DNA of 64,000 bases, taken from contig NZ_CP006371.1 of NCBI RefSeq assembly GCF_001442755.1, positions 37,356-101,355 of the forward strand, written 5' to 3'. Of this stretch, positions 8,728 through 17,065 are shown one piece after another. The first letter of the stretch is position 1. Every line of letters starts with the position of its first letter. The translations under genes were made by a program, and so were the position numbers. The notes under the pieces are model-generated. The model worked only from the letters and a program-made list of their open reading frames with translations. It did no database searches and was not told the origin of the DNA. Source of the stretch: Aureimonas sp. AU20 (GTDB lineage: Bacteria; Pseudomonadota; Alphaproteobacteria; Rhizobiales; Rhizobiaceae).

Positions 8728-11112
8728 GTGGATCTGGTCCTCACCTGCCTTGGCGTCCTGAACGATCCGGCTCTACTGACGCTGGCAACGGTGGTTTGCG
8801 TGATCGGTGTGCACGGATCGTTCTCTGTTGCGCGTCAGGCGGGACGTTGCGAGGGCGCCGCACGCCGCAAATGGGCTGTTCTGTCATTGGTGGCTGCCGG
8901 CTGCACGGCTTGGGCGACCCACATGGTGGCGTTGCTCGCTTTTCAGCCCGGAATGCAGTCTGGCTTCGAGCCTGTCACCACGGCGCTCTCGCTCGTGCTG
9001 GCCATTTTGGGCATCGGGGCCGGACTGATGTTGGCGCTCGGACGGCGTGAGCGATGGCGACGCTTTGGTGGCGGCGTCGTGATCGGCCTCGGCGTTACGG
9101 TTCTCCACTATGTCGGTCAAGCGGCCTACGTCGTGCGTGGCCATGTCCAGTGGGACCACGAACTCGTTGCGACAACCATCTTGGTCAGCCTGCCGCTGTT
9201 TGGGTTGGCGACGCTTGCGTCCGTCGAGCGAAAGCGTGTGGTCAACTCGATGAGTGCACCCTTGCTGGTGTCGGCTATCGCCATCCTGCATCTTGGCGGC
9301 ATGGCCGCAATGCGCTTGACGTTCGACCCAGGCGTTCCTCTACCCGCTTGGACGGTTGCACCGGAGCATCTCGCCCCGGTTGTCGCGATCGTTTCGTTTG
9401 GTCTCCTGTCCGTTTCCGTTATTGGCGTTCGCCTAACCCTCAACGCCAAAATCAAGCTGCGTACCGAGCGCGTCCGGCTGGGAGAACTGGCCAACCTTGC
9501 ACTGGAGGGCTTGGCGATCTGCGAGGACGAGCGGATCATCACCGCCAACGATAGCCTTGCCAAGCTGTCAGGTTTCCGGCGGGACGATCTGTCGGGCATG
9601 GCGCTCAGCACGCTCGTGCCCAATTTCGATTGCCTGAGCCTGCCTGAGCGTGAGGAAGTGGATGCCGATCTCGTCTCGGTGTTCGGCGATCTCGTACCCG
9701 TTCGCGTGCTGCGCAGCGACGTGCGGCTAGCGGGACGGCTGCAAACCGTCATCGCCTTTCGCGATCAGAGCGAGCGTCTGCGCAGCGAGGCACGTATTCG
9801 AACGCTCGCTTTCGCCGATGCGTTGACTGGCCTTGCCAACCGTCCCCGCTTTCACGACACCCTCGCCGAACTAGTTGAACAGAACCAGGCGAGCGGCTTG
9901 CCCTTCTCGCTCGTTGTCTTCGATCTGGATGGCTTCAAGAGCGTCAACGACGCGTACGGGCATTCGGGCGGCGATGAGGTTCTGCGCGTGGTCGCCGAGC
10001 GCGTGCGGGCCCTCGTCGATCCGAGCCATCTTATCGCCCGCTTGGGCGGCGACGAGTTCGCCGTCCTTCTCCCTGGTAGCGCGGACCCTCTGGAGGGTAC
10101 ATCGATCGGGCAAAGGATCATTCAGGCGGTCGAGACGCCCATCACGATCGAACACCAGATCGCTCATATCTCGGCCAGCGTCGGCGTAATGCCCTCACAG
10201 ATCGAGCACGTCGGCATAGCCGATCTCATGTCTGGTGCAGACCTTGCCCTCTATGACGCAAAGGCGAATGGGCGCGCGCGAGTCAGACTCTTTACGCCCG
10301 AACTACGGCGCGCTTCAAACGCGCGGCGAAGTGTTGCCGAGGACCTCCAGGAAGCTTGGGACAAGAGGCACTTCGAACTTTACTATCAGCCGCAGGTCGA
10401 TCTGACCGACGGCCGTCTTGTCGGCGCAGAGGCGCTGATCCGGTGGAATTATCCCTATAAGGGTGTGCTATCTCCAGCTGCTTTCCTGTCGGTCCTGGAG
10501 GCGGGGCATCTGGCGTTACCGGTGGGCGACTGGATCCTGCGCACAGCCTGCCGGGACGCCATGAAGATACGGGCTGGTCGGGATGATTTTCGCATTGGTG
10601 TGAACCTGTTTGCTGCGCAATTGCGGGCACCCGGCTTCGTCGAGGAGGTCGAGGACGCTTTGCAAACGACGGGGCTGCCGGCGAGCGCATTGGAGTTGGA
10701 AATCACCGAGAACATCGTCTTGCGCAACGAGCGAGTGATCGAAAGCAACCTCGCCCGGTTGCGTGCGATGAGTGTGGGCATCGCCTTCGACGATTTTGGA
10801 ACAGGCTTTGCGTCGCTGACGATGTTGAAGCAGCTTCCCATAACCCGGCTGAAAATCGATCGATCGTTCATCCGGGACATCGAGACGGACGAGAAGGATC
10901 AAGGCATCGTTGATGCCATCGTCCGCATGGCCCAAGGGTGTCGACTGGATGTCATTGCCGAGGGTATCGAGACCCGGGGCCAAGCGGATTACCTGCAGGG
11001 ACGCGTTGCCGAAGCGCAGGGTTATCTCTTCGGCAAACCCATGGGGTTCGAGGCGTTCGAGGTGCTGTATCGGATGCAAGCACAGCGCTGCGAGGCGCGA
11101 CTTACCGCGTGA
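8728..11112 (+). CDS. MHYT-PAS-GGDEF-EAL membrane c-di-GMP enzyme
   Basis: This 794-residue protein starts with a seven-helix MHYT sensor domain (residues about 10-245). Its three signature segments are ATHMVALLAF, LHYVGQAAY and LHLGGMAAM; MHYT domains are thought to bind copper and sense oxygen, CO or NO. A short PAS (EGLAICEDERIITANDSLAKLSGF) precedes GGDEF (ADALTGLANRPRF, RLGGDEFAVLLPG) and EAL (AEALIRWNYP, EITENIVL, FDDFGTGFASL, KIDRSFI, AEGIET). In EAL the usual NxS segment reads NLFAAQ. There is no RxxD I-site. The GTG start at 8728 is supported by GGAGGT 7 bases upstream. It stands alone. Confidence 0.92.
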   Translation: MDLVLTCLGVLNDPALLTLATVVCVIGVHGSFSVARQAGRCEGAARRKWAVLSLVAAGCTAWATHMVALLAFQPGMQSGFEPVTTALSLVLAILGIGAGLMLALGRRERWRRFGGGVVIGLGVTVLHYVGQAAYVVRGHVQWDHELVATTILVSLPLFGLATLASVERKRVVNSMSAPLLVSAIAILHLGGMAAMRLTFDPGVPLPAWTVAPEHLAPVVAIVSFGLLSVSVIGVRLTLNAKIKLRTERVRLGELANLALEGLAICEDERIITANDSLAKLSGFRRDDLSGMALSTLVPNFDCLSLPEREEVDADLVSVFGDLVPVRVLRSDVRLAGRLQTVIAFRDQSERLRSEARIRTLAFADALTGLANRPRFHDTLAELVEQNQASGLPFSLVVFDLDGFKSVNDAYGHSGGDEVLRVVAERVRALVDPSHLIARLGGDEFAVLLPGSADPLEGTSIGQRIIQAVETPITIEHQIAHISASVGVMPSQIEHVGIADLMSGADLALYDAKANGRARVRLFTPELRRASNARRSVAEDLQEAWDKRHFELYYQPQVDLTDGRLVGAEALIRWNYPYKGVLSPAAFLSVLEAGHLALPVGDWILRTACRDAMKIRAGRDDFRIGVNLFAAQLRAPGFVEEVEDALQTTGLPASALELEITENIVLRNERVIESNLARLRAMSVGIAFDDFGTGFASLTMLKQLPITRLKIDRSFIRDIETDEKDQGIVDAIVRMAQGCRLDVIAEGIETRGQADYLQGRVAEAQGYLFGKPMGFEAFEVLYRMQAQRCEARLTA

Positions 11113-11484
11113 TGTCTTGAGATACGGCAGGGGGAGCGGTTGGATCTGCCTTCGTCGTCAGAGGCCGTCGGGACGCGAGCTCGGCGAAGGAGGTATGGCA
11201 CAACGCTCAGTGAGACAGGGCTGGAAGAACCAAGGAATGGCAGAGCGCGATCAAGCGAAAAAAGCTGTTTTGGATCCAGTCTACGAACTCCCATACGCGC
11301 CCGTAGCTGATGGCTGCATCCGGAGGCCCGACAGATGGCAGCATCCGACATCGTGCCACCCGACAAAAACCACTTGCATCCCGGGGGCATTCACAGATGC
11401 CATTCAGCTTTCGACTGATGGCAGAAGCTAGAGTGGTTTCCGAACCGATTGGAACCATTGTCATCGCCCTGGCGGGCGACCGCT
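11113..11484. other. Intergenic region, no gene seen
   Basis: This stretch of about 370 bases lies between the 3' ends of convergent genes. A short open frame from an ATG at 11195 has a purine-rich site with no spacing and an unremarkable product, so I do not call it. No repeat copy is evident. Confidence 0.4.
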
Positions 11485-12183
11485 CTAGGGCGCGCGTCCG
11501 GACGGCGCCTGGGTCGCCGCGTCGGAGGCTGGGAGCGCCAAGCGGCCGTCTAGCAGCGTCTGAAGGAGGAGGCGAGCGGAGGATGGTGCGTCCAGCCGGT
11601 CCGAAGGGATGTGCAGGTCCGGCGCGAGCGGGCGCTCGTAATCAGACCCGATCCCGGTGAACAGTCGCAGGGCGCCGGACCGCGCGCGGGCGTAGAGGCC
11701 TTTGGGATCGCGACGGGCGCAGGTTTCGATCGACGCATCGACGAAGACCTCAAGAAACCGGACAGCGCCGACGATGCGCCTGGCCTCGTCCCGGTCGCGA
11801 CGATAGGGCGAGATCAGCGACACGATGACGATCAGACCTGCATCCGCCATCATGTCAGCGACATGGGCGACGCGGCGGACATTCTCGCTTCGATCGCCGT
11901 CGGTGAAACCGAGATCGCCGTTCAGGCCGCGGCGCAGGTTGTCGCCGTCCAGCACGACAGTGCTAAAGCCCAGGTCTTGAAGCCGCAGGTCAACCTGATC
12001 GGCGATCGTGCTCTTTCCGGCGCCCGACAGGCCGGTCAGCCAGACCACGACGGGACGCTGCCCCAGAAGCGCTGCTCGACGCTGCGCCCCGACCTGGAGC
12101 GTCTGCTGCGGCGTTGCGTCGAATGCTATTTCGGAATCGCACGCGCTCATGCTCGACATCTCCTGGAGCCTGTTCTGGAGCAT
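11485..12183 (-). CDS. cysC: Adenylylsulfate (APS) kinase
   Basis: A 232-residue kinase that phosphorylates adenosine 5'-phosphosulfate to PAPS. The P-loop GLSGAGKST is followed by LDGDNLRRGLNGDLGF (substrate-binding DGDN...R), RSENVRRVAHVADMM, SLISPYRRDRDEAR and the FVDASIETCARRDPKGLYARAR segment, all typical of CysC. The ATG at 12183 is chosen because GGAGGAAGG lies 7 bases upstream; a longer open frame to 12663 overlaps the sulfotransferase gene and its extra part is low-complexity. No cysD or cysN is adjacent. The upstream same-strand sulfotransferase would use the PAPS, so the pair looks like a dedicated sulfation unit. Confidence 0.92.
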   Translation of the reverse strand: MLQNRLQEMSSMSACDSEIAFDATPQQTLQVGAQRRAALLGQRPVVVWLTGLSGAGKSTIADQVDLRLQDLGFSTVVLDGDNLRRGLNGDLGFTDGDRSENVRRVAHVADMMADAGLIVIVSLISPYRRDRDEARRIVGAVRFLEVFVDASIETCARRDPKGLYARARSGALRLFTGIGSDYERPLAPDLHIPSDRLDAPSSARLLLQTLLDGRLALPASDAATQAPSGRAP

Positions 12184-12383
12184 AGACACGCCTTCCTCCA
12201 CCCGTACCGATCTGCCGGGCAGGGACCGAATGGAGGCGGGAGCGGTGCTGCCGGCAAAACCGGCGACGCCCGCCGTCCGTTCGGAGCGGACGACCCGAAG
12301 GGATGAGTAAGCGACGTCATCCACAGCGTCAGCAAGATTTGCGCTGATCCGACACAAGACCTGTTCATGTTCCGGAACAACCT

Positions 12384-13178
12384 CTAGACCGAGCGCGCGA
12401 TGTCGTAGCCGAACAGGTGTTCGACGTCGGGATCGAGCTGTGAGCGCACGAAATCGACGTCTTCGGGCGTCAGCGGGTCGTACCGCCGAGGCTGGAACGG
12501 GGTAAGCCCGTTGCCCTTGTAGGATTGGAGCGCGGTGAGGTCCGCCTGATGTGCGCGGCCGAGCGCTTGCGCGAGCGCGTCGAGCACCACGTGCGGCGTG
12601 GATGCGAGGACGGCCTGGTCGAGCAGCGCCAGATGGTTGCATCGTGTCGTCAGTTCGCTCCACGACCGCAGCTTCGCCGCCCTCTTGCGCAGCGCGTTCG
12701 CGAACCGGAGCCGTGTCGCGGGATCGCGCTCGTGCAGCATCTCGCGGCCGAACAGGGGATGGCGCGGTTCGATCCCGCCGAACTCAGCGTCCCAGTAACT
12801 GTGCCATTCCGCTCGCAGGAACTGGGAGAAGGCCAGCGTCTTCAGATCGGGATGGGCGTGCCAGGGCTGGCGATGCAAGCTGCGGATCCAGTCGAACGGA
12901 TCGCGCGCCACGACCATGATGAGAACGTTGGCTGGAAACAGGATCTGTTCGGGGACGAACCAGTGCTTGAACCCGTAAAAATCGGTGATCGCCTCGGCCC
13001 CAAAATTGGTGGAGACGAGCTTGCGAAGGACGTTGGTTCCGCTGCATCGCTGGCCGAAGATCTGCACTTGGTCCACCGGTTCGGGCGCGGTGTGCCAGAG
13101 GCGAAAGCCAGGGGTTGGCTGGACCCAACCGGCGTACTCGAGTCCCTCCAGGCTTGGTTGCAGACTCGTTGATGGCAT
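12384..13178 (-). CDS. PAPS-dependent sulfotransferase-like protein
   Basis: A 264-residue protein. It has a P-loop-like 5'-phosphosulfate-binding segment QIFGQRCSGTNVLRKLV near residues 39-55 and a 3'-phosphate-binding segment VVARDPFDWIRSLHR near 90, the two hallmarks of the sulfotransferase superfamily. It should transfer sulfate from PAPS to an unknown acceptor; related bacterial proteins modify lipids, capsule or exopolysaccharide. It is 200 bases upstream of the APS kinase gene on the same strand, so cofactor supply and use are likely linked. The start follows GAGGG. The C-terminal half (NALRKRAAKLRSWSEL, DPDVEHLFGYD) is less conserved. Confidence 0.75.
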   Translation of the reverse strand: MPSTSLQPSLEGLEYAGWVQPTPGFRLWHTAPEPVDQVQIFGQRCSGTNVLRKLVSTNFGAEAITDFYGFKHWFVPEQILFPANVLIMVVARDPFDWIRSLHRQPWHAHPDLKTLAFSQFLRAEWHSYWDAEFGGIEPRHPLFGREMLHERDPATRLRFANALRKRAAKLRSWSELTTRCNHLALLDQAVLASTPHVVLDALAQALGRAHQADLTALQSYKGNGLTPFQPRRYDPLTPEDVDFVRSQLDPDVEHLFGYDIARSV

Positions 13179-13506
13179 AAGGTCCCTCGTGTTCCCTTTC
13201 CGAGCCTGTGTAGAGAGAGGGTCCCGCGAGCCGCAAGCTGACCTTAAGCCGCAAGGCCGACGCGCGTCGCTCGGCGGCAGCGGCCGGACGGATGGTCGGG
13301 CGGCCCCTGTCGGCTTGCGGGCGGATGGGGTTTAGACGACGCCGACGGGGAGAGCGGGGTGCCGACACCTCCGGCCCCCGCGCCGCGCTAGAGCGATTTC
13401 CGCTCGGATGGGATCATGAGCACGGAATGGATGTGAGTTCGCAGCCAGGCGGGAGGAGGAAGCGATGCCGTGGCATCCTGACCAACGAACAAAGCCGCTG
13501 CGCGTC

Positions 13507-13582
13507 GATAGTGGACCGGCAGCTTCCGTGCCGATCGTGATGAAAGCGGCTATTCCGCTATCGACTCATTTGAGACGCTAAG
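13507..13582. repeat. Copy of the dispersed intergenic palindromic repeat
   Basis: Contains GTGGACCGGCAGCTTCCG, the second arm GAAAGCGGCTATTCCGC and the tail TATCGACTCATTTGAGACGC. It lies in the roughly 600-base gap between the sulfotransferase and the PNPOx-like gene. The rest of that gap (13179-13506 and 13583-13725) shows no gene. Confidence 0.65.
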
Positions 13583-13725
13583 ACGGGCCAGACAGCGACG
13601 CAAAGTCTCGGTTGCTATGCCCAAAGGCTTCGGGAACCAAACCAAACGGGATCTGTATTTGTGTCAGCGGATCGTGAACGTTCAGGCCATTGTGACCTCT
13701 AAGACCGGAGCGCTTTCGATTTAGG

Positions 13726-13760
13726 CCAACCCAACCCAACCCAACCCAGCCCAGCCCAAC
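13726..13760. repeat. Tandem pentanucleotide repeat in the leader of the PNPOx-like gene
   Basis: Seven consecutive five-base units, CCAAC four times, CCAGC twice and CCAAC once, end 6 bases before the GGAG ribosome binding site of the next gene. The position in the untranslated leader could let copy number change transcript or translation spacing. Confidence 0.85.
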
Positions 13761-13777
13761 GTTCACGGAGACGTTCA

Positions 13778-14287
13778 GTGACCGAAGCCCTCTCGCCGCC
13801 CGATCAGAACCACGCCGAAGCGGTAACGAAAGTCGGCAAGATGATTGCCGCCAACAAGATTTGCATGCTCACCACGAGGGGTGAGGACGGCGAAATGCTG
13901 TCGCGTCCCATGGCGGTGGTGGAACGCGAGTTCGATGGGACACTCTGGTTCGTATCGCACGATAACACGCGTAAGGCCCGGCAGATCGGTCGCGAGTCGC
14001 GCGTCAACGTCACATACGCCTCCGGAAGCGAGTGGGTTTCCGTCAATGGCCGGGCGGAGATCGTGCGCGACGTCGCAAAACTGAAGGAGATGTGGGACGC
14101 CGGGGTCAAGGCGTGGTTCCCGGAAGGACCGGAGGATCCGAACACTGTCCTGGTCAAGGTCAGTGCCGAGGGAGCCGAGTACTGGGACGCGCCTAGCGGA
14201 TCGCTGGTTTCGTCCGCCCTTTCGTTCGTGAAAGCTGCGGCAACCGGAGAACCATATAAGGTCGAGAACGAACGCATCGGGATTTGA
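13778..14287 (+). CDS. PNPOx-like FMN-binding split-barrel general stress protein
   Basis: A 169-residue protein of the general stress protein 26 / pyridoxamine 5'-phosphate oxidase-like split-barrel family. The segments MLTTRGEDGEMLSRPMAV, LWFVSHDNTRKARQI, VNVTYASGSEWVSVNGRAEIV and EYWDAPSGSL follow the family order. It probably binds FMN or a related cofactor in the cytosol, with a role in stress; the reaction is unknown. The GTG start at 13778 has GGAG 7 bases upstream and the tandem pentamer repeat just before that. It is monocistronic. Confidence 0.85.
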   Translation: MTEALSPPDQNHAEAVTKVGKMIAANKICMLTTRGEDGEMLSRPMAVVEREFDGTLWFVSHDNTRKARQIGRESRVNVTYASGSEWVSVNGRAEIVRDVAKLKEMWDAGVKAWFPEGPEDPNTVLVKVSAEGAEYWDAPSGSLVSSALSFVKAAATGEPYKVENERIGI

Positions 14288-14703
14288 GCCTAATTTGACA
14301 TGGGAACCCCGTACCGCGCTTGGCCAACTGGGCTCCATGCGGTGCGGGGCGCATGTTCAGCGGAGCCACCCCAGCGGAAGTGTCATTCGGAGCGATGAAG
14401 CTGGGCTTCCGATCGAACCGATGCCAGATCTGCGTGCGGTCCAATCGGATCGTAGCAGGGCAAACTGCATCGTGTTCTCAAAGACGGCTGTCCGCGCATG
14501 CCCCTGACGAACGACACGTACTCTTTGGACAGACCTTCACGGCTTATCACGAGACGCTGGCAGAAACGTTCGCGGAACGCTGCGGTCAGCGGAAGTTCGA
14601 GTGATGCAATCCCCAAAAGTAATGGGCTGCGCCGTCCCTCCAGCCCTGTGCCAGCTTAAGGTCCGACAACTGTGCTCAAGCAGTTTCCAGGAAAGGTGAA
14701 GCC
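14288..14703. other. Intergenic region, no gene seen
   Basis: About 415 bases between the PNPOx-like gene and the winged-helix gene. Short frames here lack good ribosome binding sites and recognisable motifs. The AGGAAAGG ribosome binding site of the next gene lies at the end. Confidence 0.4.
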
Positions 14704-15159
14704 ATGTCCCCGACCGTTCTCGAAGCCAGTCCTATTACGGACGCCGAGAAGGAAGCCTTGGCGCTCTCGATGATCGAGGTCTCGAAGCTGACCCGTGACC
14801 TGCTCATGATGCATCTGGCGACCATCGCCCTCTCGCCGGGTGAAGACGATTACATGCTCGCGCTCAACCCCCGCGCCCCCACCGATCTCACGGAGGCCGC
14901 CGATGAACTTGGTGTGCGTCGGCTCATCGCTGCGAAGGCCTATGAACGGCTGTTGGTCCGGAACTTGGTCGAGATCGATGGCAACACGGTCACCCTTACG
15001 AAGTCCGGCAACGAAATCCGCTCGCAGATCTCGACCGTCTACCGCATGGTCGGCGAGGACATTGCAGACCGGCTAAGCGCCAACAGGATTGAAGTCGTGA
15101 AGGGTGTTCTGGCCGAAGCCAAACGGAACATGAAGCGGGCGTTCAAGCGGAAAGGTTAA
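14704..15159 (+). CDS. Small winged-helix-like hypothetical protein
   Basis: A 151-residue protein that looks like a MarR-type winged helix. The helix-rich start (MIEVSKLTRDLLMMHLATIAL) is followed by LTEAADELGVRRLIAAKAYERLLVRNLVEIDGNTVTLTKSG, resembling a recognition helix and wing. The C-terminus is highly basic (AKRNMKRAFKRKG). AGGAAAGG precedes the ATG by about 8 bases. It may be a DNA-binding regulator; I do not recognise a named family. A dispersed repeat follows it. Confidence 0.65.
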   Translation: MSPTVLEASPITDAEKEALALSMIEVSKLTRDLLMMHLATIALSPGEDDYMLALNPRAPTDLTEAADELGVRRLIAAKAYERLLVRNLVEIDGNTVTLTKSGNEIRSQISTVYRMVGEDIADRLSANRIEVVKGVLAEAKRNMKRAFKRKG

Positions 15160-15209
15160 GCCCACGATCCAGGCAGGAAGCGCGCGAGCCGGAAGACATC
15201 CCGAATGTT

Positions 15210-15275
15210 CCAAAGGGCCGAAAGCTTCCTGTCCGCTTTTTGCAAAACGGACGTGAAAGCTGCCGTTCTGCATTT
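15210..15275. repeat. Copy of the dispersed intergenic palindromic repeat
   Basis: Contains AAAGGGCCGAAAGC, CTGTCCGCTTTT and the second arm GTGAAAGCTGCCGTTCTGC. It lies in the 222-base gap between the winged-helix gene and the AraC-type regulator. Confidence 0.7.
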
Positions 15276-15381
15276 GCCCCCTCTCAGACGTTCGATCCCG
15301 TGATCACTACGTCCCAACAGCGGACATGCGCACTCGCTTGGCGTAGGGTGCTTCCAGCTAACAGGCTGGGTCGTCGAGTTC

Positions 15382-16284
15382 ATGAACGTTCAAAAGGGCT
15401 CCCAAGGCGAACCATGGAAGCGGCTCCTGCCTCTCGCGCGCCGCGATACGCGCTCACTCGGGCGTGAGAACGATGTTCCCTCGGTCTACGCCTTCGTCGC
15501 CCGCCACCGTGAACACTTCAAGGCGATGACACTTCCCAGCGACGGGCTCGTCCTGCTGCTCGAAGGCACGAAGGAGGTCCGGTTCGGCATCGACCAGACG
15601 ACCTATCATCCTGGGGAGGCCTTCGTCGCGAGCGCGGGCGTCACGATGGACGTCACCAATCTGCCCGACCCCGCGTCCGGCCAATACCGCGCCCTCTTCG
15701 TCCGCCTGCCGCGCCCCTTGATCGTCGAGGCCGCCCGGCGCTGGCCCCAGTTCGTTGGCCGATCGACGTTCGAGCCAAGGTTCCTCCCAATGGATTCGAC
15801 GCTTGTTGATGTGCTGCTCCACGCGTTCGGAGCGGACGATCGAGCGATCCGCCATCCCATCTCGCCGCAACTTGCACAGCATCGCTTTCTCGAACTGGTT
15901 CTCGTGCTGGCCGAACGGGGCGCGCTGTCGCTGACCCCCAAATACGCCGGGCAGTCGACCGTCGATGCCCTCCGTCAAATCGTGCGGCATCGCCTGCACC
16001 ATCCCTGGACCGTAGCCGAGGTCGCCCAACACCTCGACTGCTCGGCGGCAACCCTGCGGCGCCGGTTGGTGGCCGAAGGCCAGAGCTTCGCAAAACTCCT
16101 CCTGTCCGAGCGCTTGGCTGCGGCCCGCATCCTGCTATCCGAGCGCGGTGCCGACGTCGCCGACACGCTGGCGGCCACCGGCTTCGCGTCGCGCTCGCAC
16201 TTTGCCGCGCACTACCGTCGCCTGTACGGCGAAGGGCCCTCGAGCGCCCGCCATCGCCAGAGGGAACCATCGAAATCGTTTTGA
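15382..16284 (+). CDS. AraC family transcriptional regulator
   Basis: A 300-residue regulator. The N-terminal half looks like a cupin ligand/dimerisation domain (LPSDGLVLLLEGTKEVRFG, YHPGEAFVASAGVTMDVTN). The C-terminal half has two AraC helix-turn-helix motifs (WTVAEVAQHLDCSAATLRRRLVAEG and VADTLAATGFASRSHFAAHYRRLYGEGP). It probably activates the ybhB-methyltransferase pair 91 bases downstream; a pair of direct repeats overlaps its own stop codon. The start is an ATG with a weak GAG upstream, so a later start is possible. Confidence 0.88.
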   Translation: MNVQKGSQGEPWKRLLPLARRDTRSLGRENDVPSVYAFVARHREHFKAMTLPSDGLVLLLEGTKEVRFGIDQTTYHPGEAFVASAGVTMDVTNLPDPASGQYRALFVRLPRPLIVEAARRWPQFVGRSTFEPRFLPMDSTLVDVLLHAFGADDRAIRHPISPQLAQHRFLELVLVLAERGALSLTPKYAGQSTVDALRQIVRHRLHHPWTVAEVAQHLDCSAATLRRRLVAEGQSFAKLLLSERLAAARILLSERGADVADTLAATGFASRSHFAAHYRRLYGEGPSSARHRQREPSKSF

Positions 16285-16316
16285 TCGTTTCCGGCGCATT
16301 CCTGATCGTTTCCGGC
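16282..16316 (+). promoter_or_regulatory. Putative AraC-type operator (21-bp spaced direct repeats)
   Basis: TGATCGTTTCCGGC occurs at 16282-16295 and again at 16303-16316. The start-to-start distance is 21 bases, two helical turns, as expected for an AraC-family dimer on direct repeats. The first copy overlaps the stop codon of the AraC gene, and both lie 60-94 bases before the ybhB start. A further partial TCGTTT half-site precedes the pair. Confidence 0.7.
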
Positions 16317-16375
16317 CGCCTCGCATGCCCTGCGGCAGGTAGCTTTTCGGTGTCCAATCCACCCGGAGCCAGCCC

Positions 16376-17065
16376 ATGCGCGCCTCGACCTTTGCGTCCG
16401 TCCTCGCCTTCGCCGCCCCCTTCTTTCTAGTCACGGCGGCGTCGGCCACGGATCTCACCGTTTCACTGGGCAATGGGGTGTCGAACGGGATCATGCCGGA
16501 CCGTCACGCCTTCTGTCCGTCCGCCGGCACGAACCCAGCCGACATCAGCCCTGCCGTCGCGTGGTCCGCAGGACCGAAAGGGACGCAGTCCTATGCCCTG
16601 CGCATGCAGGACCCGGACGTGCCTGCGGCGCTCGACCAGATCGAGCAGCCCGGCGTCGTCATCGCGAAAGATGCGCCGCGCATCAGCGTTGACCATTGGG
16701 TCTTGGCGGACATCCCGGCCGACAGGCGCTCGCTCCGAGAAGGCGAGGACAGCGACGGCTTCACCAAAGGCGGCAAACCGACCGGTCCGACAAGCTACGG
16801 CGTGCGTGGGTCGAATGTCTACGCCAGCTTCCTAGCCTCCAAACCCGACATGGCGGGTCCCTATGGCGGCTACGACGGTCCCTGCCCACCGCGCAACGAC
16901 AAGCGACCGCATCGCTACGTCGTCGAGGTTTTCGCGCTCGACATCGAGCGTCTCGCGCTGCCCGATGGGTTCACGGGCGACCTCATGGCGAACGCCATGG
17001 AGGGGCACATTCTCGCACGAGGCGCTGCATCCGCCACCTACAGCCGATGGGAGGACACGAAGTGA
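16376..17065 (+). CDS. YbhB/YbcL (PEBP/Raf-kinase-inhibitor-like) exported protein
   Basis: A 229-residue protein with a signal peptide (about residues 1-25, basic start, hydrophobic core, ending AASA). The PEBP fold is indicated by AGTNPADISPAVAWS, SYALRMQDPDVP, DHWVLADIP, GKPTGPTSYGVRGSN, GGYDGPCPPRNDKRPHRYVVEVFALD and the late DLMANAMEGHILARG. The family binds phospholipid headgroups or phosphate-containing ligands; its bacterial role is unclear. It is probably periplasmic. GGAG lies 7 bases before the ATG. Its TGA overlaps the GTG of the methyltransferase (GTGA), so they form one translational unit, probably under the upstream AraC regulator. Confidence 0.9.
   Translation: MRASTFASVLAFAAPFFLVTAASATDLTVSLGNGVSNGIMPDRHAFCPSAGTNPADISPAVAWSAGPKGTQSYALRMQDPDVPAALDQIEQPGVVIAKDAPRISVDHWVLADIPADRRSLREGEDSDGFTKGGKPTGPTSYGVRGSNVYASFLASKPDMAGPYGGYDGPCPPRNDKRPHRYVVEVFALDIERLALPDGFTGDLMANAMEGHILARGAASATYSRWEDTK

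Noticed and set aside
11195..11431. Small gene starting at ATG 11195 after GGAGG
   Set aside because: There is no spacing between the purine stretch and the ATG, and the product is unremarkable.
12184..12663. N-terminal extension of the APS kinase frame
   Set aside because: It overlaps the sulfotransferase gene, is Arg/Ala-rich without motifs, and a strong ribosome binding site supports the start at 12183.
12525..13172. Plus-strand open frame of 215 codons
   Set aside because: Antisense shadow of the sulfotransferase gene, which has clear PAPS-binding segments on the other strand.
13726..13760. CRISPR-like array
   Set aside because: The units are five bases long and have no spacers; it is a simple tandem repeat. 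The dispersed repeats are kilobases apart, so they are not CRISPR either.
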